A stretch of 62,404 nt of DNA from the NCBI GenBank assembly GCA_037385685.1, contig JARRMW010000010.1, positions 1 to 62,404 on the forward strand. Direction: 5' to 3'. The DNA comes from Sva-25 sp037385685 (GTDB lineage: Bacteria; Pseudomonadota; Gammaproteobacteria; Chromatiales; Chromatiaceae). This document shows, piece by piece, positions 7,738 to 15,475 of the stretch. Position 1 is the first letter of the stretch, and the number at the start of each line of letters is the position of its first letter. Made by a program: the position numbers and the translations under genes. The notes under the pieces are model-generated. The model was not told where the DNA came from, ran no database searches, and saw nothing but the letters and a program-made list of their open reading frames with translations.

Positions 7738-8412
7738 TCAGTCACTGCCGTGCAATTCCTGGCGCTGGCAGATCCTGTTCTCGACAGCCATCACAGCGGC
7801 CTCCACACGAGAATGGACATCGAGCTTGCGAAGGATAGCTTTCACGTGAAGTTTGACAGTGCCATCCGAGATACCAAGATTACGCGCGATAACCTTGTTG
7901 CTCTGGCCCTCTGCAAGTAGACAGAGTATTTCACGCTCGCGCGGAGTGAGGTCGGAAAAGAGATCCTGCTCCTGCTCCTCCTCTGCCTCACCCTCCTCCT
8001 GTCTGATCGCGGCACGCGCAAGAACACCCGTCAACTCGCGTGAAACAACCGTTCTGCCGGACACGATTTCACGCAGCGAGGCAATGAGCTCGTCCGGTTC
8101 CATGTCCTTGAGCAGGTAGCCATTGGCACCAAACTGCAGGGAATCAATCACATCCTGCTCATCCTGACTGGTGGTCAGCATGGCGATAGGCATCCCGGCG
8201 TGCTCACTGCGCAACTTTTTGAGAACGCTGATTCCGCTCATCTGCGGCATGCGCATGTCGAGCAACACAACGTCCGGATTCAGTTCCCTCGCCTTTCGGA
8301 TACCCTCTTCACAGTCCCCGACAGCATCAATCACGTCGATGTCGCGTCGCTCGAGGAGCTCACGCAGTCCTATTCTGAACAGCGCATGATCATCAATTAG
8401 CAGTACGCGCAT
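7738..8412 (-). CDS. NarL/FixJ-family response regulator
   Basis: This is a 224-residue two-component regulator. The N-terminal receiver domain begins MRVLLIDDHALFRIGLREL, with the phospho-acceptor aspartate in DVVLLDMRMPQ and lysine in GYLLKDMEPDE. A Q/E-rich linker (RQEEGEAEEEQEQD) leads to a LuxR-type helix-turn-helix, LTPREREILCLLAEGQSNKVIARNLGISDGTVKLHVKAILRKL. The start at 8412 has GGTGACAGAG upstream and overlaps the kinase gene by 20 bp. It is very similar in layout to NarL, so nitrate or respiratory control is plausible. Because the partner kinase lacks a periplasmic nitrate-sensing domain, I do not assign narL. Confidence 0.88.
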   Translation of the reverse strand: MRVLLIDDHALFRIGLRELLERRDIDVIDAVGDCEEGIRKARELNPDVVLLDMRMPQMSGISVLKKLRSEHAGMPIAMLTTSQDEQDVIDSLQFGANGYLLKDMEPDELIASLREIVSGRTVVSRELTGVLARAAIRQEEGEAEEEQEQDLFSDLTPREREILCLLAEGQSNKVIARNLGISDGTVKLHVKAILRKLDVHSRVEAAVMAVENRICQRQELHGSD

Positions 8413-9979
8413 CTCTGTCACCCTCGTGTCTTGACCTCGGAGAATATACCATCTCCACACGCGTTCCCTCGCCCGGTTCACTCTCGATGCGTAACTCACC
8501 TCCCATGCGCAAGGCCCGCTCCTGCATGATCGAGAGCCCGATATGCTCGCCCGGTCTTCCTGCGGGAGCCTGCTCGAAACCGATACCGTCATCCTCGACG
8601 AGCAACGTCAGTTCCTCACCATCAAAGCTGACCATGATGCGAACGGCATGGGCATCGGCATGTTTGCGAGTATTGGCCAGTGCTTCCTGAACAATGCGTA
8701 GCAACTGCAATTCCTCGCTGGCATGCAACTTGAGATCCCGGACATGCAACTGCAGGAATGGCCTGATACCTGTCTCCTCGTGGAAGCGCTCGGCGATACG
8801 CTCAAGCGAGGGGCGCAGGCCGCGTTCGTCTATGGGGGCACGGAAGTTCCCGATCAGTGCTCGCAGTTCCGTGTGTGCCTCGTCCAGTCCGTTGCGGATC
8901 CGGTCGAGGTCACTGAAGGCTGCCTCGGCATCCAGAACATCCTTGTGCAGCGTGTCAGACAGCATGCGCACCTGAAATCGCAGGCTTGCAAGCGTCTGGG
9001 CCAGCGAATCATGTAACTCGTGCGCCAATGAGGTACGCTCCTCGATGATCGACAGCCGGTAAGCCTCCTCGTCCGAACGCTGTTTGGCGATGGTCATACC
9101 AAGATGATTGCCAATCGTCTGAAGTAATTCCATGATGTCCTCACGTCCTGCGATCCCGGGTTTTTCAACATAGATGCTGTATTGCCCGAGCAGATCGCCA
9201 TGGTAATCGAGAGGAACTGTCACAACGTCAATCTCGTCCAGGCTATACATGCGGCGGTCATTCATGCGGCTGCATTCCCTTGCATCGTTTTTACAAAGGA
9301 TTTCTCCCGGCGAGAGTGTATTTCCACAGACACAGAGCTGCACGGGGTAGAGATCCTGCCCCTTGAGCAGAACGTTATCCAGCCCGATGCTGCCAACAAG
9401 CTTCATGCTTCCTGACGGCATCTTCAGCCGGATAGTCGCTGCCTTGCCGTTCACCATCTCCTTGAGAACACGCAGGAAACGCATCAGCAACTCGTCAAGC
9501 GACTCCGTCTGATTAATGGTCGCAGCCACATCGTAGAGAATTTTGAGCGAAGCAGTTTTCTGCGCAAGCCTGCGCGTCTGGCGCTCAACACGGCTATCCA
9601 TATCCTCATAGAGATCGAAAAGTTCCTCATTAATACTGCCGATATCCTGCACCAGCAGGTCGAGCGCACCCTTTTCCTCGATGGATACCATTGCCCCGGG
9701 TGTACCCTGTGAAACCCGTGCGACCGAGTTCTGCAGCATAACGAGCGGTTTCAACAACTTGCTGCGCAGCAGCCAGGCCCCGAACCCGATGCCGGCCAGG
9801 GTCAGTGGTATTGAGAACAACATGAGCGCCCCCCAGAGAGGCTCGTGATCCAGCATAAGCATGCCAATGGACGAGATAATCATCCCCGAGACGCCGATCA
9901 GCAAGAGCGCTATGGGAACGATAAGCCGGGCAGCCCGGAGTGTATCCACAATCTGGCGACTGACTGCCTGAGCGCTCAT
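8393..9979 (-). CDS. NarX-like histidine kinase with cysteine-bearing GAF region
   Basis: The 528-residue kinase has two membrane helices (about 20-43 and 50-71) joined by a loop of only about seven residues, so there is no periplasmic sensor domain. A HAMP-like linker and coiled coil (about 75-145) follow, then a GAF-like region (about 150-300). That region holds cysteines 216, 218, 229 and 236. The HisKA_3 dimerisation box is ERTSLAHELHDSLAQTLASLRFQ with the likely phospho-histidine at 323. The ATPase has EALANTRKHADA and DDGIGF. This layout fits NarX/NreB-class kinases. The cysteines could bind an Fe-S cluster or act as a thiol switch; that is inference. It overlaps cca by 4 bp and the regulator gene by 20 bp. 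Confidence 0.85.
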   Translation of the reverse strand: MSAQAVSRQIVDTLRAARLIVPIALLLIGVSGMIISSIGMLMLDHEPLWGALMLFSIPLTLAGIGFGAWLLRSKLLKPLVMLQNSVARVSQGTPGAMVSIEEKGALDLLVQDIGSINEELFDLYEDMDSRVERQTRRLAQKTASLKILYDVAATINQTESLDELLMRFLRVLKEMVNGKAATIRLKMPSGSMKLVGSIGLDNVLLKGQDLYPVQLCVCGNTLSPGEILCKNDARECSRMNDRRMYSLDEIDVVTVPLDYHGDLLGQYSIYVEKPGIAGREDIMELLQTIGNHLGMTIAKQRSDEEAYRLSIIEERTSLAHELHDSLAQTLASLRFQVRMLSDTLHKDVLDAEAAFSDLDRIRNGLDEAHTELRALIGNFRAPIDERGLRPSLERIAERFHEETGIRPFLQLHVRDLKLHASEELQLLRIVQEALANTRKHADAHAVRIMVSFDGEELTLLVEDDGIGFEQAPAGRPGEHIGLSIMQERALRMGGELRIESEPGEGTRVEMVYSPRSRHEGDRDARTAN

Positions 9980-11208
9980 GGACGGATCTCCGCGAGAAGC
10001 TGCTTCACAGCGTTGACCCGGCGTCGATGTAACTCCTCGCCGATTGCCTTGCCTTCATAACCTGCATCCCGGATATGTTGTACCGAGATGGCATTGGCAG
10101 CATCGAGACAGCGCTGAAAATGGCCCGTCTGTGGTACGGGATCCTTCTCCTTACCGGCACGCCCGCGGATATCTGCCTCGCAGGCCAGCAGAAAGTGTTC
10201 GAAACGATCTGGACGGCGAAAAGCATCGAGTGCCTCGAGTGTGTTGACAATGGTCGAGGCAGTTAGCTCTGTGCTGACCCGGCGAAAATGGCCATGGTAG
10301 CGCGCAACCTGCACAGCAAGGTCTCGGAAACTGTTCGGGACCTTGAGACGTTTGCAGAGCTGCAGAACCAGTTCGACGCCGGTTTCCTCGTGCCCGTGAT
10401 GACGGGGCCACATGGCATGTGGTGTCTGTCCCTTGCCGAGATCATGCACAAGCGCTGCAAAACGCACCTCGGGCAACGGGCTCAACCGGGCCGCCTGCTG
10501 CAGTACCAGCATGGTGTGCACGCCGGTATCGATTTCAGGATGAAAACGGTGTGGCTGGGGAACGCCAAAAAGGCTCGCGATCTCGGGGAAAAGCCTGTCT
10601 AGGGCATTGCAACCACGCAGCACCTCGAAGAAACGCTCTGGTGAGGGTTCCGAGAGTGCGCGAGCGGTCTCTTTCCAGACACGTTCCGGTACCAGGTAGT
10701 CCACCTCGCCGCTCTCGACCATCTGCCGCATCAGGGCATTGGTGCCATGAGCAACGCGAAAACCGAAACGGGCAAACCGTGCAGCAAACCGGGCTACGCG
10801 CAGGATGCGGACCGGATCCTCACGAAACGCCGGTGAGACATGTCGCAGAAGCCCCTGATCGAGGTCCTCACGGCCGTTGAAGGGGTCGATGAGCTCGCTA
10901 TCCGCATCCATGGCCATTGCATTGATCGTCAGGTCACGGCGAACAAGATCCTCTTCCAGACTCACTCCCGGGTCAGTATGGAACGTGAATCCACGATAAC
11001 CGTGACCACTCTTGCGCTCGGTTCGGGCAAGTGCGTATTCCTCGCCGGTTTCCGGATGCAGAAAGACCGGAAAATCCTTGCCGACCGGTTTGTAACCGAG
11101 ATCAATCATCTCTTGCGGCGTTGCTCCGACAACAACCCAGTCTCTTTCTTTCACGGGCAACCCCAACAGGGTATCGCGTACAGCCCCACCCACAAGGTAG
11201 CTCTTCAT
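9976..11208 (-). CDS. cca: Multifunctional CCA protein (tRNA nucleotidyltransferase with HD domain)
   Basis: This enzyme adds or repairs the 3' CCA of tRNAs. The N-terminus shows the nucleotidyltransferase signature MKSYLVGGAVRDTLLGLPVKERDWVVVGATP, the motif EYALARTERKSGHGYRGF and RRDLTINAMAMD. The C-terminal half contains an HD domain (RFAALVHDLGKGQTP and HHGHEETG), the part that gives E. coli CCA phosphohydrolase activities. At 410 residues it matches the E. coli enzyme (412). The ATG at 11208 forms an ATGA overlap with the upstream ABC exporter stop, and the 3' end overlaps the kinase start in the same way. A longer frame to 11256 gives an unlikely Gly/Ala-rich leader. Confidence 0.93.
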   Translation of the reverse strand: MKSYLVGGAVRDTLLGLPVKERDWVVVGATPQEMIDLGYKPVGKDFPVFLHPETGEEYALARTERKSGHGYRGFTFHTDPGVSLEEDLVRRDLTINAMAMDADSELIDPFNGREDLDQGLLRHVSPAFREDPVRILRVARFAARFARFGFRVAHGTNALMRQMVESGEVDYLVPERVWKETARALSEPSPERFFEVLRGCNALDRLFPEIASLFGVPQPHRFHPEIDTGVHTMLVLQQAARLSPLPEVRFAALVHDLGKGQTPHAMWPRHHGHEETGVELVLQLCKRLKVPNSFRDLAVQVARYHGHFRRVSTELTASTIVNTLEALDAFRRPDRFEHFLLACEADIRGRAGKEKDPVPQTGHFQRCLDAANAISVQHIRDAGYEGKAIGEELHRRRVNAVKQLLAEIRP

Positions 11209-13013
11209 GCCGCCGTCTCCCGCTCCTGCGCCTCTTCCTGTTGCTGCAACTCCCACATGCCGGCGTAATGCCCGGCTGCCTGAAGCAACGCGTGATGTGT
11301 TCCCTGCTCGATGACCCTCCCGTTTTCCATGACAAGGATGGTATCAGCATCCACTATCGTCGACAGGCGGTGCGCGATGACGAGCGTTGTATGACTTCGG
11401 GAGACCTCGGAGAGTGTCAGCTGTATAGCCTGCTCCGTACGACTGTCGAGTGAAGAAGTGGCCTCGTCGAAGACGAGGATACGGGGCCGCTTGAGTATTG
11501 CGCGAGCAATGGCAACACGCTGCTTTTCACCGCCGGAGAGCTTTAGTCCGCGCTCGCCAACCTGCGTCTCCCAGCTGTCGGGCAATTGCTCGATGAAGTC
11601 GAGAATATGGGCCATGCGTGCAGCATCAATGACCTCCTCCCGGCTCGCATCAGGACGTCCGTAAGCGATGTTGTAGTAGATGGTTTCGTTGAAAAGAACT
11701 GTGTCCTGCGGAACGATTCCGATAGCGGCGCGCAGGCTTTGCTGAGTGACATTGCGGATATCCTGGCCATCAATCTCGATGCTGCCGCCGGTGACGTCAT
11801 AAAAGCGGAACAGTAACCGTGCGAGTGTCGACTTGCCTGCACCGGAATGGCCAACAACCGCCACCTTGTGTCCCGCAGGGACCCGGAAACTCACCCCGCG
11901 AAGGATTTCGCGTTCCGGCTGGTAATGAAAATCGACATCACGGAATTCGATCTCACCCCTGCTTGCGAGGAGATCAGGTGCATCCTGCTGGTCACTGACG
12001 TCCGGTGTCTGCTGCATCAGGTCAAACAAGCGTTGCATGTCGGCGAGCGTGTACTTGACCTGGCGGTAGACAATGCCAAGAAAACCCAGTGGCATAAAAA
12101 CCTGGACCATGAGGGTGCTCACCAGTACCAGGTCGCTGATCTGCATTTCCTGTGTAAGCACGCCATTGGTGGCATACCACATGATCAGCGTCACCCCGAT
12201 AGCGATGATTGCACCCTGACCGAAATTCAGCAGGGACATTGAGCTCTGGTTCCTGACCCCCCACTGTTCCCATTCTTCGAGCGTCTCATCGTAGCGTTTG
12301 AGCTCAAGTGACTCATTGCCGAAATACTTGACGGTCTCGTAGTTGATAAGACTGTCGAATGCCTGATTATTGGCCTCCGAATCGAGCCTGTTCATATGAT
12401 GCCGGAAATCCATCCGCCACTCGGTGATCGAGAAAGTAAAGGCGAAGTAGGCGACAATAGCACCGAAGGTAATCAGCGCGAACTTGATGTCATAAAGCGT
12501 TACCAGCACCACACCCACGAGCATGAACTCGACAGCTGTCGGAATGATGTTGAAGACCATGTAGTTCAGAATGGTGCTTGCAGAGCGCGCACCACGGTCG
12601 AGATCACGACTGATGGCACCGGTCTGTCGCTCCATGTGGTAACGCAGCGACAGGCCATGCAAATGTTGCAAGACTTCGGTTGAGAGACGTCGCATCGCAT
12701 GATAGCGGACACGGGCGAAGACGGAATCACGTAATTCGTTGAAAAGTGCCGAAGAGAGTCTGAGCAGGCCATAGCCGACGATGAGTCCGACTGGCAGGAC
12801 GAGCAGTTGTGTCTCTCCCTGTTCAAACAGCTCGATGATCTCCTTCAGGACGAGTGGCACGCCGATCAGAGACAATTTGGCCAGTATCAGGAAAAACAGC
12901 GCGAGTAGTGCCCGCCCGCGGTATTCCCACAGGAATGGCATAATCGCCCCGAGGCTGCGCCAGGTGAAATGGTCACGTACTGTCTGGCGCTCCGTAACGC
13001 GGTAACCGCGCAT
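11205..13013 (-). CDS. Atm1-type ABC exporter
   Basis: This is a 602-residue half-transporter with the membrane domain fused to the ATPase. Membrane helices occupy about residues 35-330, and the Atm1/HMT1 signature SLINYETVKYFGNE is at 221-234. The nucleotide-binding domain has Walker A GHSGAGKST (388-396), signature LSGGEKQR (492-499), Walker B ILVFDE ending at E517, and H548. Bacterial Atm1 proteins export glutathione-linked metals or persulfides and protect against heavy metals. Glutathione synthetase is encoded later in the window. It would suit a sulfur-metabolising cell, but the substrate is inferred. It heads an overlapping operon with cca and the NarXL-like pair. A GTCGA-A-TCGAC palindrome lies about 12 bp upstream of its start. 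Confidence 0.87.
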   Translation of the reverse strand: MRGYRVTERQTVRDHFTWRSLGAIMPFLWEYRGRALLALFFLILAKLSLIGVPLVLKEIIELFEQGETQLLVLPVGLIVGYGLLRLSSALFNELRDSVFARVRYHAMRRLSTEVLQHLHGLSLRYHMERQTGAISRDLDRGARSASTILNYMVFNIIPTAVEFMLVGVVLVTLYDIKFALITFGAIVAYFAFTFSITEWRMDFRHHMNRLDSEANNQAFDSLINYETVKYFGNESLELKRYDETLEEWEQWGVRNQSSMSLLNFGQGAIIAIGVTLIMWYATNGVLTQEMQISDLVLVSTLMVQVFMPLGFLGIVYRQVKYTLADMQRLFDLMQQTPDVSDQQDAPDLLASRGEIEFRDVDFHYQPEREILRGVSFRVPAGHKVAVVGHSGAGKSTLARLLFRFYDVTGGSIEIDGQDIRNVTQQSLRAAIGIVPQDTVLFNETIYYNIAYGRPDASREEVIDAARMAHILDFIEQLPDSWETQVGERGLKLSGGEKQRVAIARAILKRPRILVFDEATSSLDSRTEQAIQLTLSEVSRSHTTLVIAHRLSTIVDADTILVMENGRVIEQGTHHALLQAAGHYAGMWELQQQEEAQERETAA

Positions 13014-13024
13014 CAGTGGGGGTT

Positions 13025-13067
13025 GTCGAATCGACTAAACATGCGGAGAATTATACCGATACGGTAT
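13025..13067. promoter_or_regulatory. Divergent promoter region with two small palindromes
   Basis: Two perfect inverted repeats sit in the 79-bp gap between the Atm1-type exporter and the S24-like gene: GTCGA-A-TCGAC at 13025-13035 and ATACCG-ATA-CGGTAT at 13053-13067. The second also overlaps a possible plus-strand -10 (TATACC). Either could be an operator controlling one or both genes. No cognate regulator is recognisable from sequence alone. Confidence 0.4.
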
Positions 13068-13092
13068 TCCGATTCTGTGGAGAATTCACACG

Positions 13093-13464
13093 GTGGCACT
13101 GAGCAAATTTCCTGAAATCAAGGTCGAGGTATCAGAATCAGAGGATGAGAGCCTCGGTAGCTGCGCCAGCTCGGAGCCTTTCGCACTGCAGGTGCTCGGC
13201 GACAGCATGGCGCCCGAGTTCCCGGACAAGTGCATTATCATCATCGAACCGAACAGCAGTTGCTCGAGCGGTGCCTATGTCTTTGCCGAGGTCGAGGGAT
13301 CCAACTGGTTTCGCAAGTATGTCAAGGATGAGAATGGAGAAAGGCTGGTTGCGGAAAACGGCGAGTACCCTGACATACCCCTTGAGGGAATGAAGTGGCA
13401 GATCCACGGCATTATCGTCCAGCGTAATATTCGCCGGGATATCAAGCATTACGACGTCTACTGA
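13093..13464 (+). CDS. Stand-alone S24/LexA-type peptidase-fold protein
   Basis: The 123-residue protein aligns with the C-terminal domain of LexA, UmuD and CI-like repressors. The serine motif is LGDSMAPEFPDKCIIIIEP (Ser38) and the expected lysine lies in NWFRKYVKD (Lys75). The final strands (RLVAENGEYPDIPL) fit the fold. There is no helix-turn-helix and no Ala-Gly self-cleavage site, so it is not a classic repressor. It may be a free protease-like or sensing domain. The start is GTG, placed about 80 bp from the divergent exporter start. Both catalytic residues are kept, so activity on another protein is possible, but no partner is evident nearby. Confidence 0.7.
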   Translation: MALSKFPEIKVEVSESEDESLGSCASSEPFALQVLGDSMAPEFPDKCIIIIEPNSSCSSGAYVFAEVEGSNWFRKYVKDENGERLVAENGEYPDIPLEGMKWQIHGIIVQRNIRRDIKHYDVY

Positions 13465-13871
13465 CAAGACTTCTGGCGGTTTTTTACATCTCTCATTATC
13501 TGCAGTGATCGTCCAGCACTGTTCAGAATGACTGTGTGAGTCCTGCAGCACCATCCTCGACTGCCTGCAAAAAGCGGATATTTCCCCCACCGGCCTGATG
13601 CAGTTTATGGATTCCTGCAACATGGCGGCAGCCACTTGCATGACTTGCTCACCTGCCCGTTAGCTTCTCTCTCCACCTGTTGGACACTTCCTGCTATTCC
13701 TTCTAACCTGCTGCTCTCGCCATGCATCTCTTTGCAGGCATCCTCCCACCGCTGCGTGAACGCGGCTCGTGAATACCAGCGTCGAATGAGACTGGATTAG
13801 ACATATATCATTTTGATATATATCGATTCATAATATAAACTTTGTTGCATGATTCACCCGGACCATCAGTG
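13465..13871. other. Intergenic region before padR
   Basis: About 400 bp without a supported gene. No tRNA, strong hairpin or repeat was recognised in the first 300 bp. A minus-strand frame covering 13138-13641 runs antisense through the S24-like gene and was dismissed. The last 70 bp turn sharply AT-rich and contain the palindrome at 13803-13821 and a probable promoter for padR. Confidence 0.5.
13803..13821. promoter_or_regulatory. PadR-type operator candidate
   Basis: ATATATCA-TTT-TGATATAT is a perfect 8+3+8 inverted repeat 50 bp upstream of the padR ATG, within an AT-rich promoter stretch. Position and symmetry fit autoregulation of the padR-RND operon by its own first gene. Confidence 0.55.
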
Positions 13872-14438
13872 ATGCAACTCAAAACACTCTGCCTCGGGCT
13901 GCTCGAAATCAGCGATGCGACCGGTTACGACATCAAGCAGATGTTCGAACGCGCTCTGAATCACTTTCATGCTGCGAGCTATGGCTCCATCTACCCGTCT
14001 CTGAAACAGCTTGAAGAGGAAGGACATGTCAGAAGCCGCATCGAAACCGGCGGACCACATCCGGGTAAACGACTCTTCACCCTTACCGAGCAGGGACATG
14101 AACATTTCATCAAATCCCTCTCGGAAACAGAGCCCGACGAAACCATACGCTCGGAATTCCTGGTCCTGATGTTCTTTTCGCATCTGCTCGAAACTCCGGT
14201 ACTGCAGGAAAAACTCGAGCATATGGAGCAGTACTACGACAGCAAGCTGACCATGCTGGAGTCCCTGCTCGATCAGGAACACAGTGCCGGCATCCGCTTT
14301 ACGATCGAGTTCGGGATCAATGCCCTCTCTGCGAAGCGTGATTTCATCCGGAAACATCGCGAGGAAATTCTACGGGAGCACAAGGAGTCACCTGATTGTG
14401 GCTCCCGGCAAAAACTCCCGGTGGAGAAACACTTATGA
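13872..14438 (+). CDS. PadR-family transcriptional regulator
   Basis: The 188-residue protein begins MQLKTLCLGLLEISDATGYDIKQMFE and continues AASYGSIYPSLKQLEEEGHVRSR and KRLFTLTEQGHEHF. This is the PadR winged-helix pattern, in which the recognition helix lies near YGSIYPSLKQLE. The C-terminal half is helical (LEHMEQYYDSKLTMLESLL), like the dimerisation domain of AphA/PadR proteins. The ATG at 13872 is preferred over an earlier in-frame start that adds ten residues. Its stop overlaps the membrane-fusion gene start (ATGA). It probably represses the efflux genes that follow, released by a toxic aromatic or hydrophobic ligand; the ligand is unknown. Confidence 0.88.
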   Translation: MQLKTLCLGLLEISDATGYDIKQMFERALNHFHAASYGSIYPSLKQLEEEGHVRSRIETGGPHPGKRLFTLTEQGHEHFIKSLSETEPDETIRSEFLVLMFFSHLLETPVLQEKLEHMEQYYDSKLTMLESLLDQEHSAGIRFTIEFGINALSAKRDFIRKHREEILREHKESPDCGSRQKLPVEKHL

Positions 14439-15475
14439 AATGGTTTCCGAGCCTTTTGATACTGCTTCCCTCTACCCTGCTTGCATCCACACCGGTGACC
14501 ATCAAGTCGCTGGATGAACTCTGGTTCACACAGCAACAGAGCGCACCAGCCAGCGTCATCGCGCTCAACGCGCCTGTGATTTCGGCAGAACTGAACGCCC
14601 GTGTCGTCGGGATCCATGCCGAAACGGGAGACAAGGTCTCGGCTGGCGATCTGCTTGTCGAGCTAGATTGCCGGCGTGCAGAAGCCGATCTGAATGCGGC
14701 AGAAGCGGTATTGCGCCAGTTTGAAGCACAGTATGACTTTGCACATCAGCAAGTGAGACGGGCCGATGACCTGTTGGAGAAACAGAGTATCAGTGACCAG
14801 GAGGTCGATCAGCGCAAGAGCGAGGAATTACGTCTGGCCGCCCAGATCGATGGCCAGAAGGCCACGATCCGCCAGGCCATGATCCAGGTAGAGAACTGCA
14901 GAGTGACAGCTCCATTCGATGCCATTGTCACGCAACGCATGGCTGACAGAGGCATGCTTGCGACGACAGGGACCCCGCTGCTCAAGCTTCTGGAAACCGG
15001 GGCGCTGGAAGTGAGTGCCAGACTCAATACCGCAGAGATCGAGAGCCTCTCGAATGGCAGCGAGCAGTGGTTTGAAACCGGGGGCAATCGCTATCCGGTC
15101 AGATTGCGCGGTGCTGTTCCCTTGCTTGATGAATCCACGAGAACCAGCGATGCCCGTTTCCGGTTCGCTGATGATGCACCCGTAGCCGGCAGCGCCGGCA
15201 GGCTTATCTGGGCCCTCAGTAGCAGGACGATACCAGCCGAATATCTCGTCAGGCGTAACGGACAGCTCGGGATTTTCCTTATGGAGGATGGCAAGGCGCA
15301 CTTCCGCAAGCTCGACGATGCTCTCGAGGGGCGTCCCGCCATTGTTGAGCTTCCAGCATCAACCCTACTGATCGTCGAGGGGCGTGACAGCCTGAATGAT
15401 GGTGACACTGTCAGTCCGGCACAAACAGGTACCGGCTTGACCCAGGACGGGAACGCGCCTGGCAGCATGCAATGA
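14435..15475 (+). CDS. RND efflux membrane-fusion (periplasmic adaptor) protein
   Basis: The 346-residue adaptor would link the RND pump to an outer-membrane channel. It starts with a signal peptide (MKWFPSLLILLPSTLLAS). A biotinyl-lipoyl-like half motif follows (VISAELNARVVGIHAETGDKVSAGDLLVELDCRRAEA), then a coiled-coil hairpin at about 85-155 and the return lipoyl half (CRVTAPFDAIVTQRMADRGMLATTGTPLLKLLETG). No lipobox cysteine is seen. It overlaps both padR and the RND gene by 4 bp (ATGA), so the three genes form one translationally coupled operon. No outer-membrane factor gene is nearby. Confidence 0.9.
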   Translation: MKWFPSLLILLPSTLLASTPVTIKSLDELWFTQQQSAPASVIALNAPVISAELNARVVGIHAETGDKVSAGDLLVELDCRRAEADLNAAEAVLRQFEAQYDFAHQQVRRADDLLEKQSISDQEVDQRKSEELRLAAQIDGQKATIRQAMIQVENCRVTAPFDAIVTQRMADRGMLATTGTPLLKLLETGALEVSARLNTAEIESLSNGSEQWFETGGNRYPVRLRGAVPLLDESTRTSDARFRFADDAPVAGSAGRLIWALSSRTIPAEYLVRRNGQLGIFLMEDGKAHFRKLDDALEGRPAIVELPASTLLIVEGRDSLNDGDTVSPAQTGTGLTQDGNAPGSMQ

